Shown here: piece after piece, positions 25,896-35,452 of the stretch | How the letters are laid out: each line of letters starts with the position of its first letter | Numbering within the stretch: the first letter of the stretch is position 1 | Translations under genes and position numbers: made by a program | The notes under the pieces: generated by a model | Seen by the model: only the letters and a program-made list of their open reading frames with translations | Told to the model about the DNA's origin: nothing | Databases searched by the model: none | Assembly (NCBI RefSeq): GCF_002929535.1 | Contig: NZ_PJJO01000051.1 | Coordinates: forward strand, 1 to 64,000 | Length of the DNA stretch: 64,000 bases | Source of the DNA: Cryobacterium sp. Y11 | Lineage (GTDB): Bacteria; Actinomycetota; Actinomycetes; Actinomycetales; Microbacteriaceae | Reading direction: 5' to 3'

Positions 25896-27446
25896 CTAGA
25901 GCTTGGCCGGTTCCTGAACGGGAATGGCGTTGGTCGGCGGCTCGTAGGTGTGGTCGAACGGCATCTCGTCGGTGTCGAGCAGCGGGTTGTCGTCTTGGGT
26001 TTTGACCAGGCCATGCGCCTCTTCGGTCGTGTTGACGCTCGGCATTGAACCGGGAAGCGGACGGTTCGCCGACTCCTTGAGAAAGTAGATCGCGATCGCC
26101 CCGATGAACGAGGTGGCCATCAGATAGAACGCGGGCATCATGTCGTTGCCGGTGCCCACGATGAGCGCAGCGATGATGAACGGTGTTGTGCCGCCGAAGA
26201 TGGCAACAGCGAAGTTGTATGAGATGCCCATGGCGCCGTAGCGGCTCGCTGTCGGGAACAGGGCAGGCAGTGCCGAGGCGATCGTTGACACGTAGAAGGT
26301 GACCGGGAAGGCGATGAGAGCCAGACCGAGCAGCGTCGACCAGATCGAACCCACACCGATGAGCAGGAATGCCGGGTAAGCCAGCACCACCGTACTGATC
26401 GCGCCGGTCCACAGCACGGGGCGGCGACCAACCTTGTCGGACAGGCGGCCGGCCAGTGGAATGCACAGGGCCATGACCACGAGAATGGGGATCGTCAGCG
26501 CCGTTCCGTGCAACTCGTCGTAGCCCTTGTTCTCGGTGAGGTAGGTGGGCATATAGGAGGTCAGCGCGTAGCCGACCGTGTTCGCGGCGGCGACGAGGAT
26601 CATCGCGATGATGATGTTGCGCCAGTACGCCTTGAAAATGGCGATCGGGCCCTTGGGAGTATTCTCCGTTGCTCCGGCCGGGTTCTTCTGGGCGGCTTCC
26701 TGCGCGTCGAGGGTGGCCTGGAAGGCGGGAGACTCGTCGATCTTCATGCGGAAGTAGATGGCGACCAGACCCAGCGGCCCGGCGATGAGGAACGGGAGGC
26801 GCCAACCCCAGTCCTCCATGACCTCTTGGCCCAGGGTGAGTTGCAGTACCGAGACGAGGGATGCGCCGATGGCGAAACCAAGGTAGCTGCCCATGTCGAG
26901 AAAGCTCGCGAAGTAACCGCGCTGCGTGTCGGGCGCGTGCTCGCTCACGAAGGTCGTCGCACCGGCGTACTCGCCACCGGTCGAGAAGCCTTGCACGAGC
27001 TTGACGAACACCAACAGTGCGGCCGCCCACACGCCAATCTGCGCGTAACCCGGCAGCACCCCGACAGCGAAGGTCGAGGCAGCCATCAGAATCAATGTGG
27101 TGGCGAGTACCTTCTGGCGGCCGATGCGGTCACCGAGCCAGCCGAAGAATACCCCGCCGAGCGGGCGGGCGAAGAAGGTAGCGGCGAAGGTTCCGAGCAA
27201 AAATAAAGTCTGAACGGATGCGTCCGCCTCCGGCAGAAAGACCGGCCCCATCGTGGTGATGAGGTAGCCGAAGATACCCACGTCGTACCATTCCATGGTG
27301 TTTCCCACGATGGTGCCGCCGAGAGCGCGCTTCATGATGGGCTTGTCCACGACATTGACGTCTGACACCGAGATGCGGCGCCTCAGCAGCGGCTTCTTGG
27401 CTTTAATCGGGAAATTCGGGGCGGGTGTACTTCGGTCACTGGGCAT
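25896..27446 (-). CDS. MFS transporter, metabolite:H+ symporter (MHS) family
   Basis: 516 residues and 12 predicted membrane helices. Family markers are NTMEWYDVGIFGYL (TM1), RPLGGVFFGWLGDRIGRQK (the loop 2-3 motif), LVQGFSTGGEYAG (TM4-5) and SDKVGRRPVLW (loop 8-9). MHS transporters such as ProP, ShiA and KgtP import osmolytes, shikimate or dicarboxylates with protons; the substrate here cannot be told. ATG 27446 follows GGGAGA and was preferred to an ATG 138 bases upstream. Both ends are long cytoplasmic tails. It is divergent from the DsbA-like gene. Confidence 0.93.
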   Translation of the reverse strand: MPSDRSTPAPNFPIKAKKPLLRRRISVSDVNVVDKPIMKRALGGTIVGNTMEWYDVGIFGYLITTMGPVFLPEADASVQTLFLLGTFAATFFARPLGGVFFGWLGDRIGRQKVLATTLILMAASTFAVGVLPGYAQIGVWAAALLVFVKLVQGFSTGGEYAGATTFVSEHAPDTQRGYFASFLDMGSYLGFAIGASLVSVLQLTLGQEVMEDWGWRLPFLIAGPLGLVAIYFRMKIDESPAFQATLDAQEAAQKNPAGATENTPKGPIAIFKAYWRNIIIAMILVAAANTVGYALTSYMPTYLTENKGYDELHGTALTIPILVVMALCIPLAGRLSDKVGRRPVLWTGAISTVVLAYPAFLLIGVGSIWSTLLGLALIAFPVTFYVSTIASALPALFPTASRYGAMGISYNFAVAIFGGTTPFIIAALIVGTGNDMMPAFYLMATSFIGAIAIYFLKESANRPLPGSMPSVNTTEEAHGLVKTQDDNPLLDTDEMPFDHTYEPPTNAIPVQEPAKL

Positions 27447-27597
27447 GTGAATTTCTCCCGGGGAGATATTGTTCGTGGGACGGACAGCCGTACTGAAGGG
27501 TGCAGATTCCCTTTTACCCATCGATAATACCCCTTGTTGGGGGACATTGCCCACCTGACAAATCCCAGAGGAGAAGAGTCCCACCTAGGCTGGTCGC

Positions 27598-28230
27598 ATG
27601 ACTGATTCCGTAGATTTCTGGTTTGATCCCTCGTGCCCCTGGGCTTGGATGGCTTCGCGCTGGGTAGACGAGGTTGCCCGCCTGCGCGACTTCGAAGTGA
27701 CCTGGCACATCATGAGCCTCGCCGTACTCAACGAAGACCAAGACGTCAGCGACGATCACGCGGCGTTCTTTCCCCGGGCGCTCAAGTACACCCGCCTGGT
27801 CGCCGCGGTCAACGAACTGCACGGCCAAAAGATGGTCAAGGCCCTCTACGACGCACTCGGTACCCAGATTCACCCGGGCGGCAATAAAAACCCCGACGAG
27901 GTCATCCCGGCCGCGCTCGCCGAGGTCGGCCTGCCAGCCGACTTCGCCGCCTACGCCGACAGTGATGAATATGACCGCGAGATGCGGGCGAGTCACTTCG
28001 ACGGCATCAGCCGAGTCGGCCAAGACGTGGGCACCCCGGTGATCGCGGTCAACGGCGTCGCCTTCTTTGGACCGGTCATCTCTCCGGCCCCGATGGGTGA
28101 GCAAGCCCTCGCTCTCTGGGACGGAGTGGTGGCACTGGCTAATTACGACGGTTTCTTTGAACTCAAACGGAGCCGCACTCGCGAGCCGAGTTTTGAGCTG
28201 AATATCGCCGATACGGCAAGCACAAAATAG
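27598..28230 (+). CDS. DsbA-like mycothiol-dependent oxidoreductase (Rv2466c type)
   Basis: 210 residues with a thioredoxin fold and helical insertion: VDFWFDPSCPWAWMASRW at the N-terminus, then VTWHIMSLAVLNE, KALYDALG and GTPVIAVNGVAFFGPVISP with the cis-proline. The mycobacterial relative Rv2466c uses C-P-W-C and mycothiol to reduce nitro compounds. Here the motif is C-P-W-A, so only the first cysteine remains and a monothiol mechanism is implied. It leads a forward run with rpiB nine bases downstream. Confidence 0.88.
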   Translation: MTDSVDFWFDPSCPWAWMASRWVDEVARLRDFEVTWHIMSLAVLNEDQDVSDDHAAFFPRALKYTRLVAAVNELHGQKMVKALYDALGTQIHPGGNKNPDEVIPAALAEVGLPADFAAYADSDEYDREMRASHFDGISRVGQDVGTPVIAVNGVAFFGPVISPAPMGEQALALWDGVVALANYDGFFELKRSRTREPSFELNIADTASTK

Positions 28231-28239
28231 ACTGCTCAC

Positions 28240-28737
28240 ATGCGCATCCACATCGCCACGGACCATGCCGGGCTTGACCTTAGCCATCACCTGATCACGC
28301 ACCTGCGGGCCGCCGGGCACGAAGTCATCGACCACGGGCCCCAGGCTTATGACGCCCTCGATGATTACCCTGCGTTCTGCATCAATGCGGCGCAGGCCAC
28401 CGTCGACGACCGGGAAAGCGGCATCGAGGCGCTTGGCGTGGTGTTTGGCGGCTCCGGTAACGGCGAGCAGATGGCGGCCAATAAGGTACCCGGTGCCCGC
28501 GCCGCCCTGGTCTGGAATCTCAGCACGGCACGGCTGGCCCGCGAACACAACGACGCCAACGTCATCTCCATCGGCGCCCGGGAGCACACCATTGCAGAAG
28601 CCACCGGTTTCATCGACGCGTTCATCGCCGAGCCATTCAGCGACGAGGAGCGTCACGCGCGTCGCATCCGTCAGCTTGGCGAGTACGAAACCACCGGAAC
28701 TATCGCCGGAAAAGACGTCGACGGCGTCGTGAACTGA
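28240..28737 (+). CDS. rpiB: Ribose-5-phosphate isomerase B
   Basis: 165 residues of the RpiB/LacAB family, which interconverts ribose-5-phosphate and ribulose-5-phosphate in the pentose phosphate pathway. Present: MRIHIATDHAGLDLSHHLI (phosphate and substrate loop with D-H-A-G), YDALDDYPAFC with a cysteine in the expected second active-site segment, VVFGGSGNGEQMAANK and NDANVISIGARE. Length and start are normal. It is flanked by one- and nine-base gaps, so it is co-transcribed with the oxidoreductase and the Nei-like glycosylase, an order common in related actinobacteria. Confidence 0.95.
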   Translation: MRIHIATDHAGLDLSHHLITHLRAAGHEVIDHGPQAYDALDDYPAFCINAAQATVDDRESGIEALGVVFGGSGNGEQMAANKVPGARAALVWNLSTARLAREHNDANVISIGAREHTIAEATGFIDAFIAEPFSDEERHARRIRQLGEYETTGTIAGKDVDGVVN

Positions 28738-28738
28738 G

Positions 28739-29722
28739 GTGCCAGAGGGCCATTCCGTTCACCGCATCACCCGACAATTTCAGCGCAACTTTGTCGGCCA
28801 CCGGGTAACCGTCTCGTCACCGCAGGGCCGGTTCGTCATCGGCGCAGCTCAGCTTAGCGGGCAGACGGTGACGGATGCCCGCGCCGTCGGCAAACAGATG
28901 TTTCTGGAGTTCGACCACGGACTCTGGTTACGCATCCACTTGGGATTGTATGGAGCCTGGGATTTCAGCGGCGAGATTCTAATGGATGCCACCATGGCGT
29001 CGGCCAACGGGCGGATGGGACAAACCAACCAGCACGGCACCGACCTGCCGACCTTCGACGCCACCGGTGAGAACTCGATCTTCAGCATCGGAGCACCACG
29101 TCGCACTCGGGTGCGCATGTCGGAGCAGGAAAAAGAGATCGACCTCGACGATACCTTTCCGCCGGAGCCGGTCGGCCAGGTGCGCGTGCGGCTGCTCAGT
29201 GACACGGTGTGTGCCGACCTGCGTGGCCCGACGGCGTGCGAGGTACTCGATCCGGCCCAGGTCGAGGCCGCCATCGCCAAGCTCGGGCCCGACCCGGAGC
29301 TGGACAATACCCCCGAGGCGGAGCAACGCTTCGTCAGCGTCGTGCGCAAAAAGCCCACGCCAATCGGTCGGTTGCTGATGGACCAGAGCGTGGTCAGCGG
29401 CATCGGTAACGTCTATCGCGCCGAGATGCTGTTTCGCGCGGGGCTCAACCCGCACGCACCGGGCAAGTCACTTTCGGACGAGACAGCGCGTGACCTCTGG
29501 CACGACTGGGCGCACCTGCTGCATATCGGAGTCGCGACCGGTCAAATGATGACCATGGACGACCTCGAAGGTGAGCGCTACCGGCTCGCCATGAAGAATC
29601 GCGCCGACCGGCATTGGGTCTATAAGCGTGAGGGGCTGCCCTGCCGAGTCTGCGGCACGCACATTGTGCTTGAGGAGATGGCCGCCCGCAAGCTGTACTG
29701 GTGCCCGCGGTGCCAGGCCTAA
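28739..29722 (+). CDS. Fpg/Nei family DNA glycosylase
   Basis: 327 residues. After the GTG start comes P-E-G-H: Pro2 is the Schiff-base nucleophile and Glu3 the acid of Fpg/Nei enzymes, bifunctional glycosylase/AP lyases that excise oxidised bases. The helix-two-turn-helix appears as LLMDQSVVSGIGNVYRAEML. The C-terminal zinc finger is complete (CRVCGTHI... YWCPRCQA). The PEGHSVHR start and the acidic insert around residues 130-145 match actinobacterial Nei-type proteins better than Fpg. It begins one base after the rpiB stop. Confidence 0.93.
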   Translation: MPEGHSVHRITRQFQRNFVGHRVTVSSPQGRFVIGAAQLSGQTVTDARAVGKQMFLEFDHGLWLRIHLGLYGAWDFSGEILMDATMASANGRMGQTNQHGTDLPTFDATGENSIFSIGAPRRTRVRMSEQEKEIDLDDTFPPEPVGQVRVRLLSDTVCADLRGPTACEVLDPAQVEAAIAKLGPDPELDNTPEAEQRFVSVVRKKPTPIGRLLMDQSVVSGIGNVYRAEMLFRAGLNPHAPGKSLSDETARDLWHDWAHLLHIGVATGQMMTMDDLEGERYRLAMKNRADRHWVYKREGLPCRVCGTHIVLEEMAARKLYWCPRCQA

Positions 29723-29735
29723 AAATGAGAACGCG

Positions 29736-31280
29736 ATGACGGATGCCCGCACCGCCCCGCCGGTGATCGGCGATGGCCACACCCGGTTGCTGCGAAATGC
29801 CAGGCTGCCCGGAAGCGACGACGTGGTCGACGTTGAGATCGTGGGGGGCAGCATCCGCTCGGTGGGATTTGTGGAGGCAACCGGACGGCCCGATCGGCCC
29901 GAAGCTGATCTCGGAGGGCGCTGGCTGATTCCCGGATTGTGGGACAACCACGTGCATTTCACTCAGTGGGCGCAGAACAGCAGGCGGCTCGACCTGTCGG
30001 GCGCACACAGCGCAGCAACGGCCGCAGCGCTGGTGGCCGGCCGCGCGGCCGACACTGCGCCAGGCGACACCCTGATCGGTTTCGGCTTTCGCGACGGCCT
30101 GTGGCCAGACGCCCCGAGCCGCGACGTACTCGACGCGGTTTCCGGCGCCCTGCCGGTCGTGCTGGTCAGCGGCGACCTGCACAGCTGCTGGCTCAACTCC
30201 GCAGCGCTCGCTGCGCACGGATTCGCCGAGCACCCCACCGGTTTGCTGCGCGAAGCGGATGCCTTCCGGGTCGAAGGCGCGCTCAACACCGTCGCAGAGA
30301 CGGTCACCGATGAGTGGGCGCGCGAAGCCGCTGGCCTGGCCGCCAGCCGCGGCGTTGTCGGAATCGTCGACTTCGAAATGAGCTGGAACCTCGACTCCTG
30401 GCATCGACGCATGAGCGCAGGCCAGCGCGCGCTCCGTGTCGAATTCGGTATTTATAGCGAGCACCTGCAGCAGGCAATCGACCTGGGCCTGCGCACCGGC
30501 ACCGTCATCGACGGCACAAACGGGCTCCTCACGGTCGGCCCGTTCAAGATCATCACCGACGGATCGCTGAACACCCGCACCGCGTTTTGCGTCGACGAAT
30601 ACCCGGGCCTGGCCGGACAGCAGCACTCACACGGCATGCTCAACGTTCCGGTCGACGAGCTGTTCGAACGGATGCAGCGCGCTCACGCCGCCGGCATCCG
30701 CCCGGCCGTGCACGCCATCGGCGATGAAGCCAACCGCCTCGTGCTCGATGCCTTTGACCGGCTCGCTGCTCACGAAGAACCGGGGCGGCCGTCGTTTGGC
30801 CCGCTCGGCAACATCGAACACGCGCAACTGCTGCGCGTCGACGACGTCGCCAGATTCGCGCGGCTGGGCATCGTGGCTAGTATGCAGCCGGAACACGCCC
30901 TGGACGACCGCGACGTCGCCGATCATTACTGGGCTGGTCGCACCGGTCGTGCCTTCATGCTGCGTAGCCTGCTCGAGGCTGGAGTCACGCTCGCCTTCGG
31001 CTCCGACGCGCCGGTCGCGCCGCTTGACCCGTGGGTAACCATGGCGGCAGCCGTCGCCCGCACCAAGGGCGATCGCGCGGCGTGGCATCCGGAGCAGTCC
31101 GTGTCACGGCAGGCCGCGCTCGCCGCATCGACCCGCGGGCGGCACCGCGTCAGCGTCGGTGATGTGGCCGATCTTGCGGTCTGTGAGATCGACCCGTTCA
31201 CGGCATCCGTTGCGGATCTGCGCGTCATGCCTGTAGCAGCGACCCTCGTCGGTGGTCGCTTCACCCACAACACCCTGTAG
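29736..31280 (+). CDS. Amidohydrolase (YtcJ-like, amidohydro_3)
   Basis: 514 residues. The metal-dependent hydrolase fold is marked by LIPGLWDNHVHF (H-x-H), the lysine-bearing strand VGPFKIITDGSLNTRT, RPAVHAIGDEANRLVLD, NIEHAQLL and GSDAPVAPLDPW with the catalytic aspartate. YtcJ-like enzymes hydrolyse unknown amides or formamides; no substrate can be given. ATG 29736 follows the glycosylase stop by 13 bases, so it probably belongs to the same transcript. The extra N-terminal codons of the longer reading overlap the glycosylase and are not family-like. Confidence 0.9.
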   Translation: MTDARTAPPVIGDGHTRLLRNARLPGSDDVVDVEIVGGSIRSVGFVEATGRPDRPEADLGGRWLIPGLWDNHVHFTQWAQNSRRLDLSGAHSAATAAALVAGRAADTAPGDTLIGFGFRDGLWPDAPSRDVLDAVSGALPVVLVSGDLHSCWLNSAALAAHGFAEHPTGLLREADAFRVEGALNTVAETVTDEWAREAAGLAASRGVVGIVDFEMSWNLDSWHRRMSAGQRALRVEFGIYSEHLQQAIDLGLRTGTVIDGTNGLLTVGPFKIITDGSLNTRTAFCVDEYPGLAGQQHSHGMLNVPVDELFERMQRAHAAGIRPAVHAIGDEANRLVLDAFDRLAAHEEPGRPSFGPLGNIEHAQLLRVDDVARFARLGIVASMQPEHALDDRDVADHYWAGRTGRAFMLRSLLEAGVTLAFGSDAPVAPLDPWVTMAAAVARTKGDRAAWHPEQSVSRQAALAASTRGRHRVSVGDVADLAVCEIDPFTASVADLRVMPVAATLVGGRFTHNTL

Positions 31281-31323
31281 CGCTCTGGTAAGACGACGTC
31301 AGGCACACTGCGAAAATAGGATC

Positions 31324-32844
31324 ATGATCCGAATTGCCAGTCCGAGACGACGTGTCGCCACCATCGTCAGTGCTGCGCTGACCGGCGCAGTGGTGCTCGC
31401 GGTCGGCCTCACCGCCTGCACGAGCGACAATGGCGCCGGCGTGATCGACACCGTCGGCGCCGTCGACTTCGTCAATCCGTTGGCGATCCCGCCGCTAGCC
31501 GCGTCGACCGTTGACGCATCCGGTGAACGGGTCTTCGACCTCACAGCCCAGGCAGGGCAGACAGAGTTCACCGCCGGCGTCGAGACAGACACCTGGGGCT
31601 ACAACGGCAGCTACCTCGGACCGACGATCGTCGCCCAGCGGGGCGAAAAGGTGCGCATCAACGTCAACAACGACCTCGACGAGGCAACGACGGTGCACTG
31701 GCACGGCGCGAATCTGCCCGCCGAAATGGACGGCGGACCACACCAGATGGTCGAGCCGGGGGCAACCTGGAGCCCGAACTTCACCATCGACCAGCCCGCA
31801 GCCACGCTCTGGTACCACCCGCACCCCGAGGGCCAGACCGAACACCAGGTAGAGAGGGGCCTGGCCGGAGTATTCATCGTGCAAGACGACGCCGAAGCGG
31901 CGCTCAACCTGCCGCGCAACTACGGGGTCGATGACATTCCCGTCATCGTGCAAGACCGTCGCTTCGACGACAACGGCCAGTTTCTCACCGACGTGCGCGG
32001 CTACATCGGACCGATCGGTGACGAGCTGCTCGTTAACGGCACCCTCGCGCCGTACCTTGACGTCACGACCGACGTCGTGCGGCTGCGCCTGCTGAACGGA
32101 TCCACCGCCCGGGTCTATGACTTCGGGTTCAGCGACGGGCGGTCATTCGACCTGATCGCCACCGACGGGGGACTGCTCGGGCAAGCTGCACCGATGGACG
32201 GTATCCGGTTGTCGCCGGGGGAGCGAGCCGAGGTGCTCGTGCGCCTGACGCCAGGAGAAACCGTGGAGCTGCGCTCCAGTACGCCAGATCTCGGCACGTC
32301 GGCAGCAGCTGCGACCCGCAACGCCGGCGACGACACGCTCGACGTGATGCAGCTGCGCGCCGCCGCCACTCTCAGCACGATCGGGACGACGCCCGCCGAG
32401 CTCGCACGTATCATCCCCTTGCAGAAAGCGGATGCCACCACCGAGCGCACCTTCACCCTCAATGGCTTCACCATCAATAGCCGCCTGATGGATATGACGC
32501 GCATCGATGAAACCGTCGAGGCCGGTGCCACCGAAATTTGGACCGTCGACAACGCCATGCCGCTGCCGCACAACTTTCACGTGCACGCGGTGCAATTTCA
32601 GGTACTGCGGGTCGGCACGCAGCCTCCACCGGTCGAACTCTCGGGCTGGAAAGACACTATTTATCTGGAGCCCGGCGTGCGCTATGAACTCATTATGCAG
32701 TTTGCGGAATATACCGATCCTAACTTTCCGTATATGTTCCATTGCCATATGCTCGCGCACGAGGACTCCGGAATGATGGGGCAGTTCGTCGTGGTCAAGC
32801 CGGGCGAGCAGGCCGGAACCCCGCCGACCCCGCACGAGCACTGA
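31324..32844 (+). CDS. Multicopper oxidase, lipoprotein (CueO/CotA-like)
   Basis: 506 residues with an N-terminal membrane signal ending in a lipobox (VGLTAC), so it should be anchored outside the membrane. All four copper-ligand clusters are present: TVHWHGANLP, LWYHPHPEG, HNFHVHAVQF and HCHMLAHEDSGMMGQF, the last giving Cys, His and an axial Met of the type 1 site. Three cupredoxin domains fit the length. Such enzymes oxidise Cu(I), metals or phenols. No copper-regulatory gene sits next to it. It ends the forward run that starts at 27598. Confidence 0.93.
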   Translation: MIRIASPRRRVATIVSAALTGAVVLAVGLTACTSDNGAGVIDTVGAVDFVNPLAIPPLAASTVDASGERVFDLTAQAGQTEFTAGVETDTWGYNGSYLGPTIVAQRGEKVRINVNNDLDEATTVHWHGANLPAEMDGGPHQMVEPGATWSPNFTIDQPAATLWYHPHPEGQTEHQVERGLAGVFIVQDDAEAALNLPRNYGVDDIPVIVQDRRFDDNGQFLTDVRGYIGPIGDELLVNGTLAPYLDVTTDVVRLRLLNGSTARVYDFGFSDGRSFDLIATDGGLLGQAAPMDGIRLSPGERAEVLVRLTPGETVELRSSTPDLGTSAAAATRNAGDDTLDVMQLRAAATLSTIGTTPAELARIIPLQKADATTERTFTLNGFTINSRLMDMTRIDETVEAGATEIWTVDNAMPLPHNFHVHAVQFQVLRVGTQPPPVELSGWKDTIYLEPGVRYELIMQFAEYTDPNFPYMFHCHMLAHEDSGMMGQFVVVKPGEQAGTPPTPHEH

Positions 32845-32995
32845 TGTAATGCCACAAGTTTTTTTACCCACAATGGGACATAGTGTTGCGACAAAGAAGC
32901 CCCCGTTCGGGACTTGATGAGAAACTGTCGGGTCACATATCTTTCTAGAAGAAATCGGCACCAACGCTGATTTTTCACAGAATGGATTACCCGAA

Positions 32996-33190
32996 ATGAA
33001 GTTCTACACAAAGATTGCTGCATTCACCAACAGCCTGCGTTCCGACGAAGAAGGCGCCACCGCGGTGGAGTACGGCCTCATGGTCTCGCTGGTCGCCGTT
33101 GCCATCATCGCCGCCGTCACCCTGCTTGGCACCGATCTGGCCAATACCTTCAAAACTATTACCGACAAACTTCCAACCGCTGCTTCTTAA
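32996..33190 (+). CDS. flp: Flp/Fap pilin
   Basis: 64 residues. A short basic leader ends at DEEG; cleavage after this glycine would leave ATAVEYGLMVSLVAVAIIAA, the type IVb pilin N-terminus with glutamate at +5 and tyrosine at +6. The hydrophobic stretch is the assembly helix. It is the first gene of the tad cluster and probably the most strongly expressed; the 150-bp upstream gap must contain the promoter. The prepilin peptidase is not in this window. Confidence 0.95.
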   Translation: MKFYTKIAAFTNSLRSDEEGATAVEYGLMVSLVAVAIIAAVTLLGTDLANTFKTITDKLPTAAS

Positions 33191-33315
33191 CCAGCATTTT
33201 CGACGCGGTCGGTCGACCGCACTCTGCTGTGCCTCAATCAACAGACAGCGGTGACATCCAGTGGCGGCGATTTTCTCATGGGAAGTCGCCGCCGCTCAGG
33301 CTGAAGGGATCTACA

Positions 33316-33723
33316 TTGTTGTGGTTGCGTCGAAAACTGAGGCGCCTGCACTCCGGCGAAGGCGGCGCTGCAGCAGTAGAGTTCGCGCTCGTCCTGCCAA
33401 TTCTGATCTTCCTCATCTTCCTCATTATCGAGGTCGGTCGGCTGTACAACATGCAGATCTCACTTACCGGTGCCGCCCGCGAGGGCGCGCGGTGGATGGC
33501 GATTTACGACGACGAACCCGGTGCGAAAACCGCCACGATTGCTGCCGCTCCGTCTGTACCCCTCACGGAAGCGGAAGTAACGGTGACCCCGACGGATTGC
33601 ACGGCCGGTTCGACAGTCACGATAACGGTCACCTACACGGTCGATCTCATCTCGGGCTACATGCCAGCCCCAGACCCGCCGTTGGTTCTCACCGGAACGG
33701 GAGTCATGCTGTGCGGTGGATAA
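33316..33723 (+). CDS. tadE: TadE-like minor pseudopilin
   Basis: 135 residues from a TTG at 33316 that follows an AAGGG ribosome site; a GTG at 33229 would add 29 residues without one. After a basic leader comes GEGGAAAVEFALVLPILIFL, the TadE processing and membrane helix with the conserved glutamate. An external domain with one cysteine pair (TDCTAG and VMLCGG) follows. TadE-type pseudopilins assist Flp pilus assembly. The stop overlaps the tadG start. Confidence 0.85.
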   Translation: MLWLRRKLRRLHSGEGGAAAVEFALVLPILIFLIFLIIEVGRLYNMQISLTGAAREGARWMAIYDDEPGAKTATIAAAPSVPLTEAEVTVTPTDCTAGSTVTITVTYTVDLISGYMPAPDPPLVLTGTGVMLCGG

Positions 33724-34718
33724 ATCGCCTGCTGCGCTCCGAGCGCGGCGCCAGCGCCGTCATGGTCGGCATCCTCATGATTCCCCTCTTGGGGTTTCTG
33801 GCGATCTCGATCGATGTCGGTGCCCTCTACGCCGAGAAGGCGCAACTGCAAAATGGAGTGGATGCCGCGGCCGTCGCGATTGCCCGAAACTGCGCCATCG
33901 ACGATCTGTGCGACTCCCCGACCACGGCCGTCGCCCAGGCGCAATCCTTCGCGAACGCCAACTCGAACGACGCCACGTCCAACGTGCTCACCCCCACTTT
34001 TCCGACCAGCTCGAGCGTTCAGGTCATCGCGACTACTTTGGAGGAGTCCGGAGCTTTCGGGATCAGCCCGTTCTTCGCCATCGGCGCTGCTCCAACAACA
34101 GTGAGCGTGTTAGCGCAGGCGGAGTGGGGTTCGCCCGGAGGCGCCAATGTGCTGCCGCTTGCTATTTCGTACTGCGAATTTCGGCCGGCACTCGACGGCA
34201 CGCTACAGCTCATTCGCTACGATCGGAATCTGGAGTGCGCTGGCCGCGACGGGCATCCTATACCGGGAGGTTTCGGCTGGATTGAACCGATCGCCGACAC
34301 CTGCGAAGCTGCCATAGACCTTACCAGCGCGACCGTACCCAGCGACCCGGAAAACGATCCGCCGACGAGCGACTGCGACACGTACTTCAACGCCATGCTG
34401 AACACCACGATCTTGGTGCCTATCTTTGATCGCGCCTACGACATCAACGGCACCAACGCCGTGACGGGAGTCGTGGGTAGCTACCACATCTATGCCTTCG
34501 CCGCCTTTCGCATCACTGGGTGGAAGTTCAGCGGAAACAACAATCTTCCGATGACCAGCCTCGATCCGGTTGCGCAAGCCTCACCGGCGACGAAATGCAC
34601 CGGGAATTGTCGAGGCATTCAGGGGTATTTCGACCACTGGGTGTCGGTTGACTCAGCAGAAGTAAAAAAGCTCGGCGGACCGAATCTCGGCGCAGAGTTT
34701 GTCAGACTGATCAAATAG
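33711..34718 (+). CDS. tadG: TadG-like pilus-associated protein
   Basis: 335 residues from a GTG at 33711 that overlaps the end of tadE by 13 bases. The start is SERGASAVMVGILMIPLLGF, a pseudopilin-type helix, then ISIDVGALYAEKAQLQNGVD and AAAVAIA, the TadG/Flp-pilus-assembly (PF13400-like) segment. The large external domain has seven cysteines but no clear von Willebrand fold, shorter than full TadG proteins. Role: accessory or anchoring factor for the pilus at the cell surface. Confidence 0.85.
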   Translation: MRWINRLLRSERGASAVMVGILMIPLLGFLAISIDVGALYAEKAQLQNGVDAAAVAIARNCAIDDLCDSPTTAVAQAQSFANANSNDATSNVLTPTFPTSSSVQVIATTLEESGAFGISPFFAIGAAPTTVSVLAQAEWGSPGGANVLPLAISYCEFRPALDGTLQLIRYDRNLECAGRDGHPIPGGFGWIEPIADTCEAAIDLTSATVPSDPENDPPTSDCDTYFNAMLNTTILVPIFDRAYDINGTNAVTGVVGSYHIYAFAAFRITGWKFSGNNNLPMTSLDPVAQASPATKCTGNCRGIQGYFDHWVSVDSAEVKKLGGPNLGAEFVRLIK

Positions 34719-34726
34719 GAGATGCC

Positions 34727-35452
34727 ATGAAAACCCGACTTATCGGTGCGATTGTCGCGATTATCTTGGCCCTTGTGGGCACCTTCGCACTCACCGGCTA
34801 CGTGCGCGGTGCCGATGCTCGAGCCTCCGACGGTGCGGCCCTGGTCTCCGTGTTCGTCGTCGCCACCCAGATTCCTCAGGGCACCAAGGCAGAAGACATC
34901 GCGACGTTCATCGTTGAGAAGCAGATTCCAGCGTTGGCGGCCGTTCCCGGCCGGGTGACCACGCTCAACGCTTTGGCCGGCACGGTAGCCGATACCGCGC
35001 TCGTGCCCGGTGAACAGTTGATCAGTTCCCGCTGGGTCGAAGCGGCCGATCTCGCCGCCCGCGGCGACGTCGCGATTCCGGACGGCATGCAGGTTCTCAC
35101 CCTCGCCTTACCCCTGGAGCGAGTCGTTGGCGGAGTTCTCACGCCCGGTGACACCGTCGGAGTGCTGATCGCTACCAGCAACACCACCGACGGCGTAGAA
35201 GCCCGGGTGAGCAAGCAGGTCTTCCATAAGGTGCTGGTCACGGCGGTGCAGGCCGGCACCACCACCACGCCAGACGCTGGCGCCGATGCTGCCCCGGTGA
35301 GCGTCATTATGGTCACCCTGGCCCGTACCACGCCCGACATCGAGTCCCTGGTCTGGGGCCAGCAATTTGGAACGGTCTGGCTCACGATCGAACCCGACAC
35401 GGCCACCGAGACCGCCTCCCGGGTTGTCGACGGGGCGGAGTTGTTCCAATGA
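34727..35452 (+). CDS. cpaB: CpaB/RcpC-like pilus assembly protein
   Basis: 241 residues: an N-terminal anchor (LIGAIVAIILALVGTFALTGY), then a SAF domain (VFVVATQIPQGTKAEDI, LVPGEQLISSRWVE) and the RcpC/CpaB C-terminal domain (LTLALPLERVVGGVLTPGDT, VGVLIA). In Gram-negatives RcpC works at the outer membrane; in actinobacteria it stays with the tad genes and may act at the wall-membrane interface. Eight bases after tadG, and its end overlaps the next start. Confidence 0.9.
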   Translation: MKTRLIGAIVAIILALVGTFALTGYVRGADARASDGAALVSVFVVATQIPQGTKAEDIATFIVEKQIPALAAVPGRVTTLNALAGTVADTALVPGEQLISSRWVEAADLAARGDVAIPDGMQVLTLALPLERVVGGVLTPGDTVGVLIATSNTTDGVEARVSKQVFHKVLVTAVQAGTTTTPDAGADAAPVSVIMVTLARTTPDIESLVWGQQFGTVWLTIEPDTATETASRVVDGAELFQ

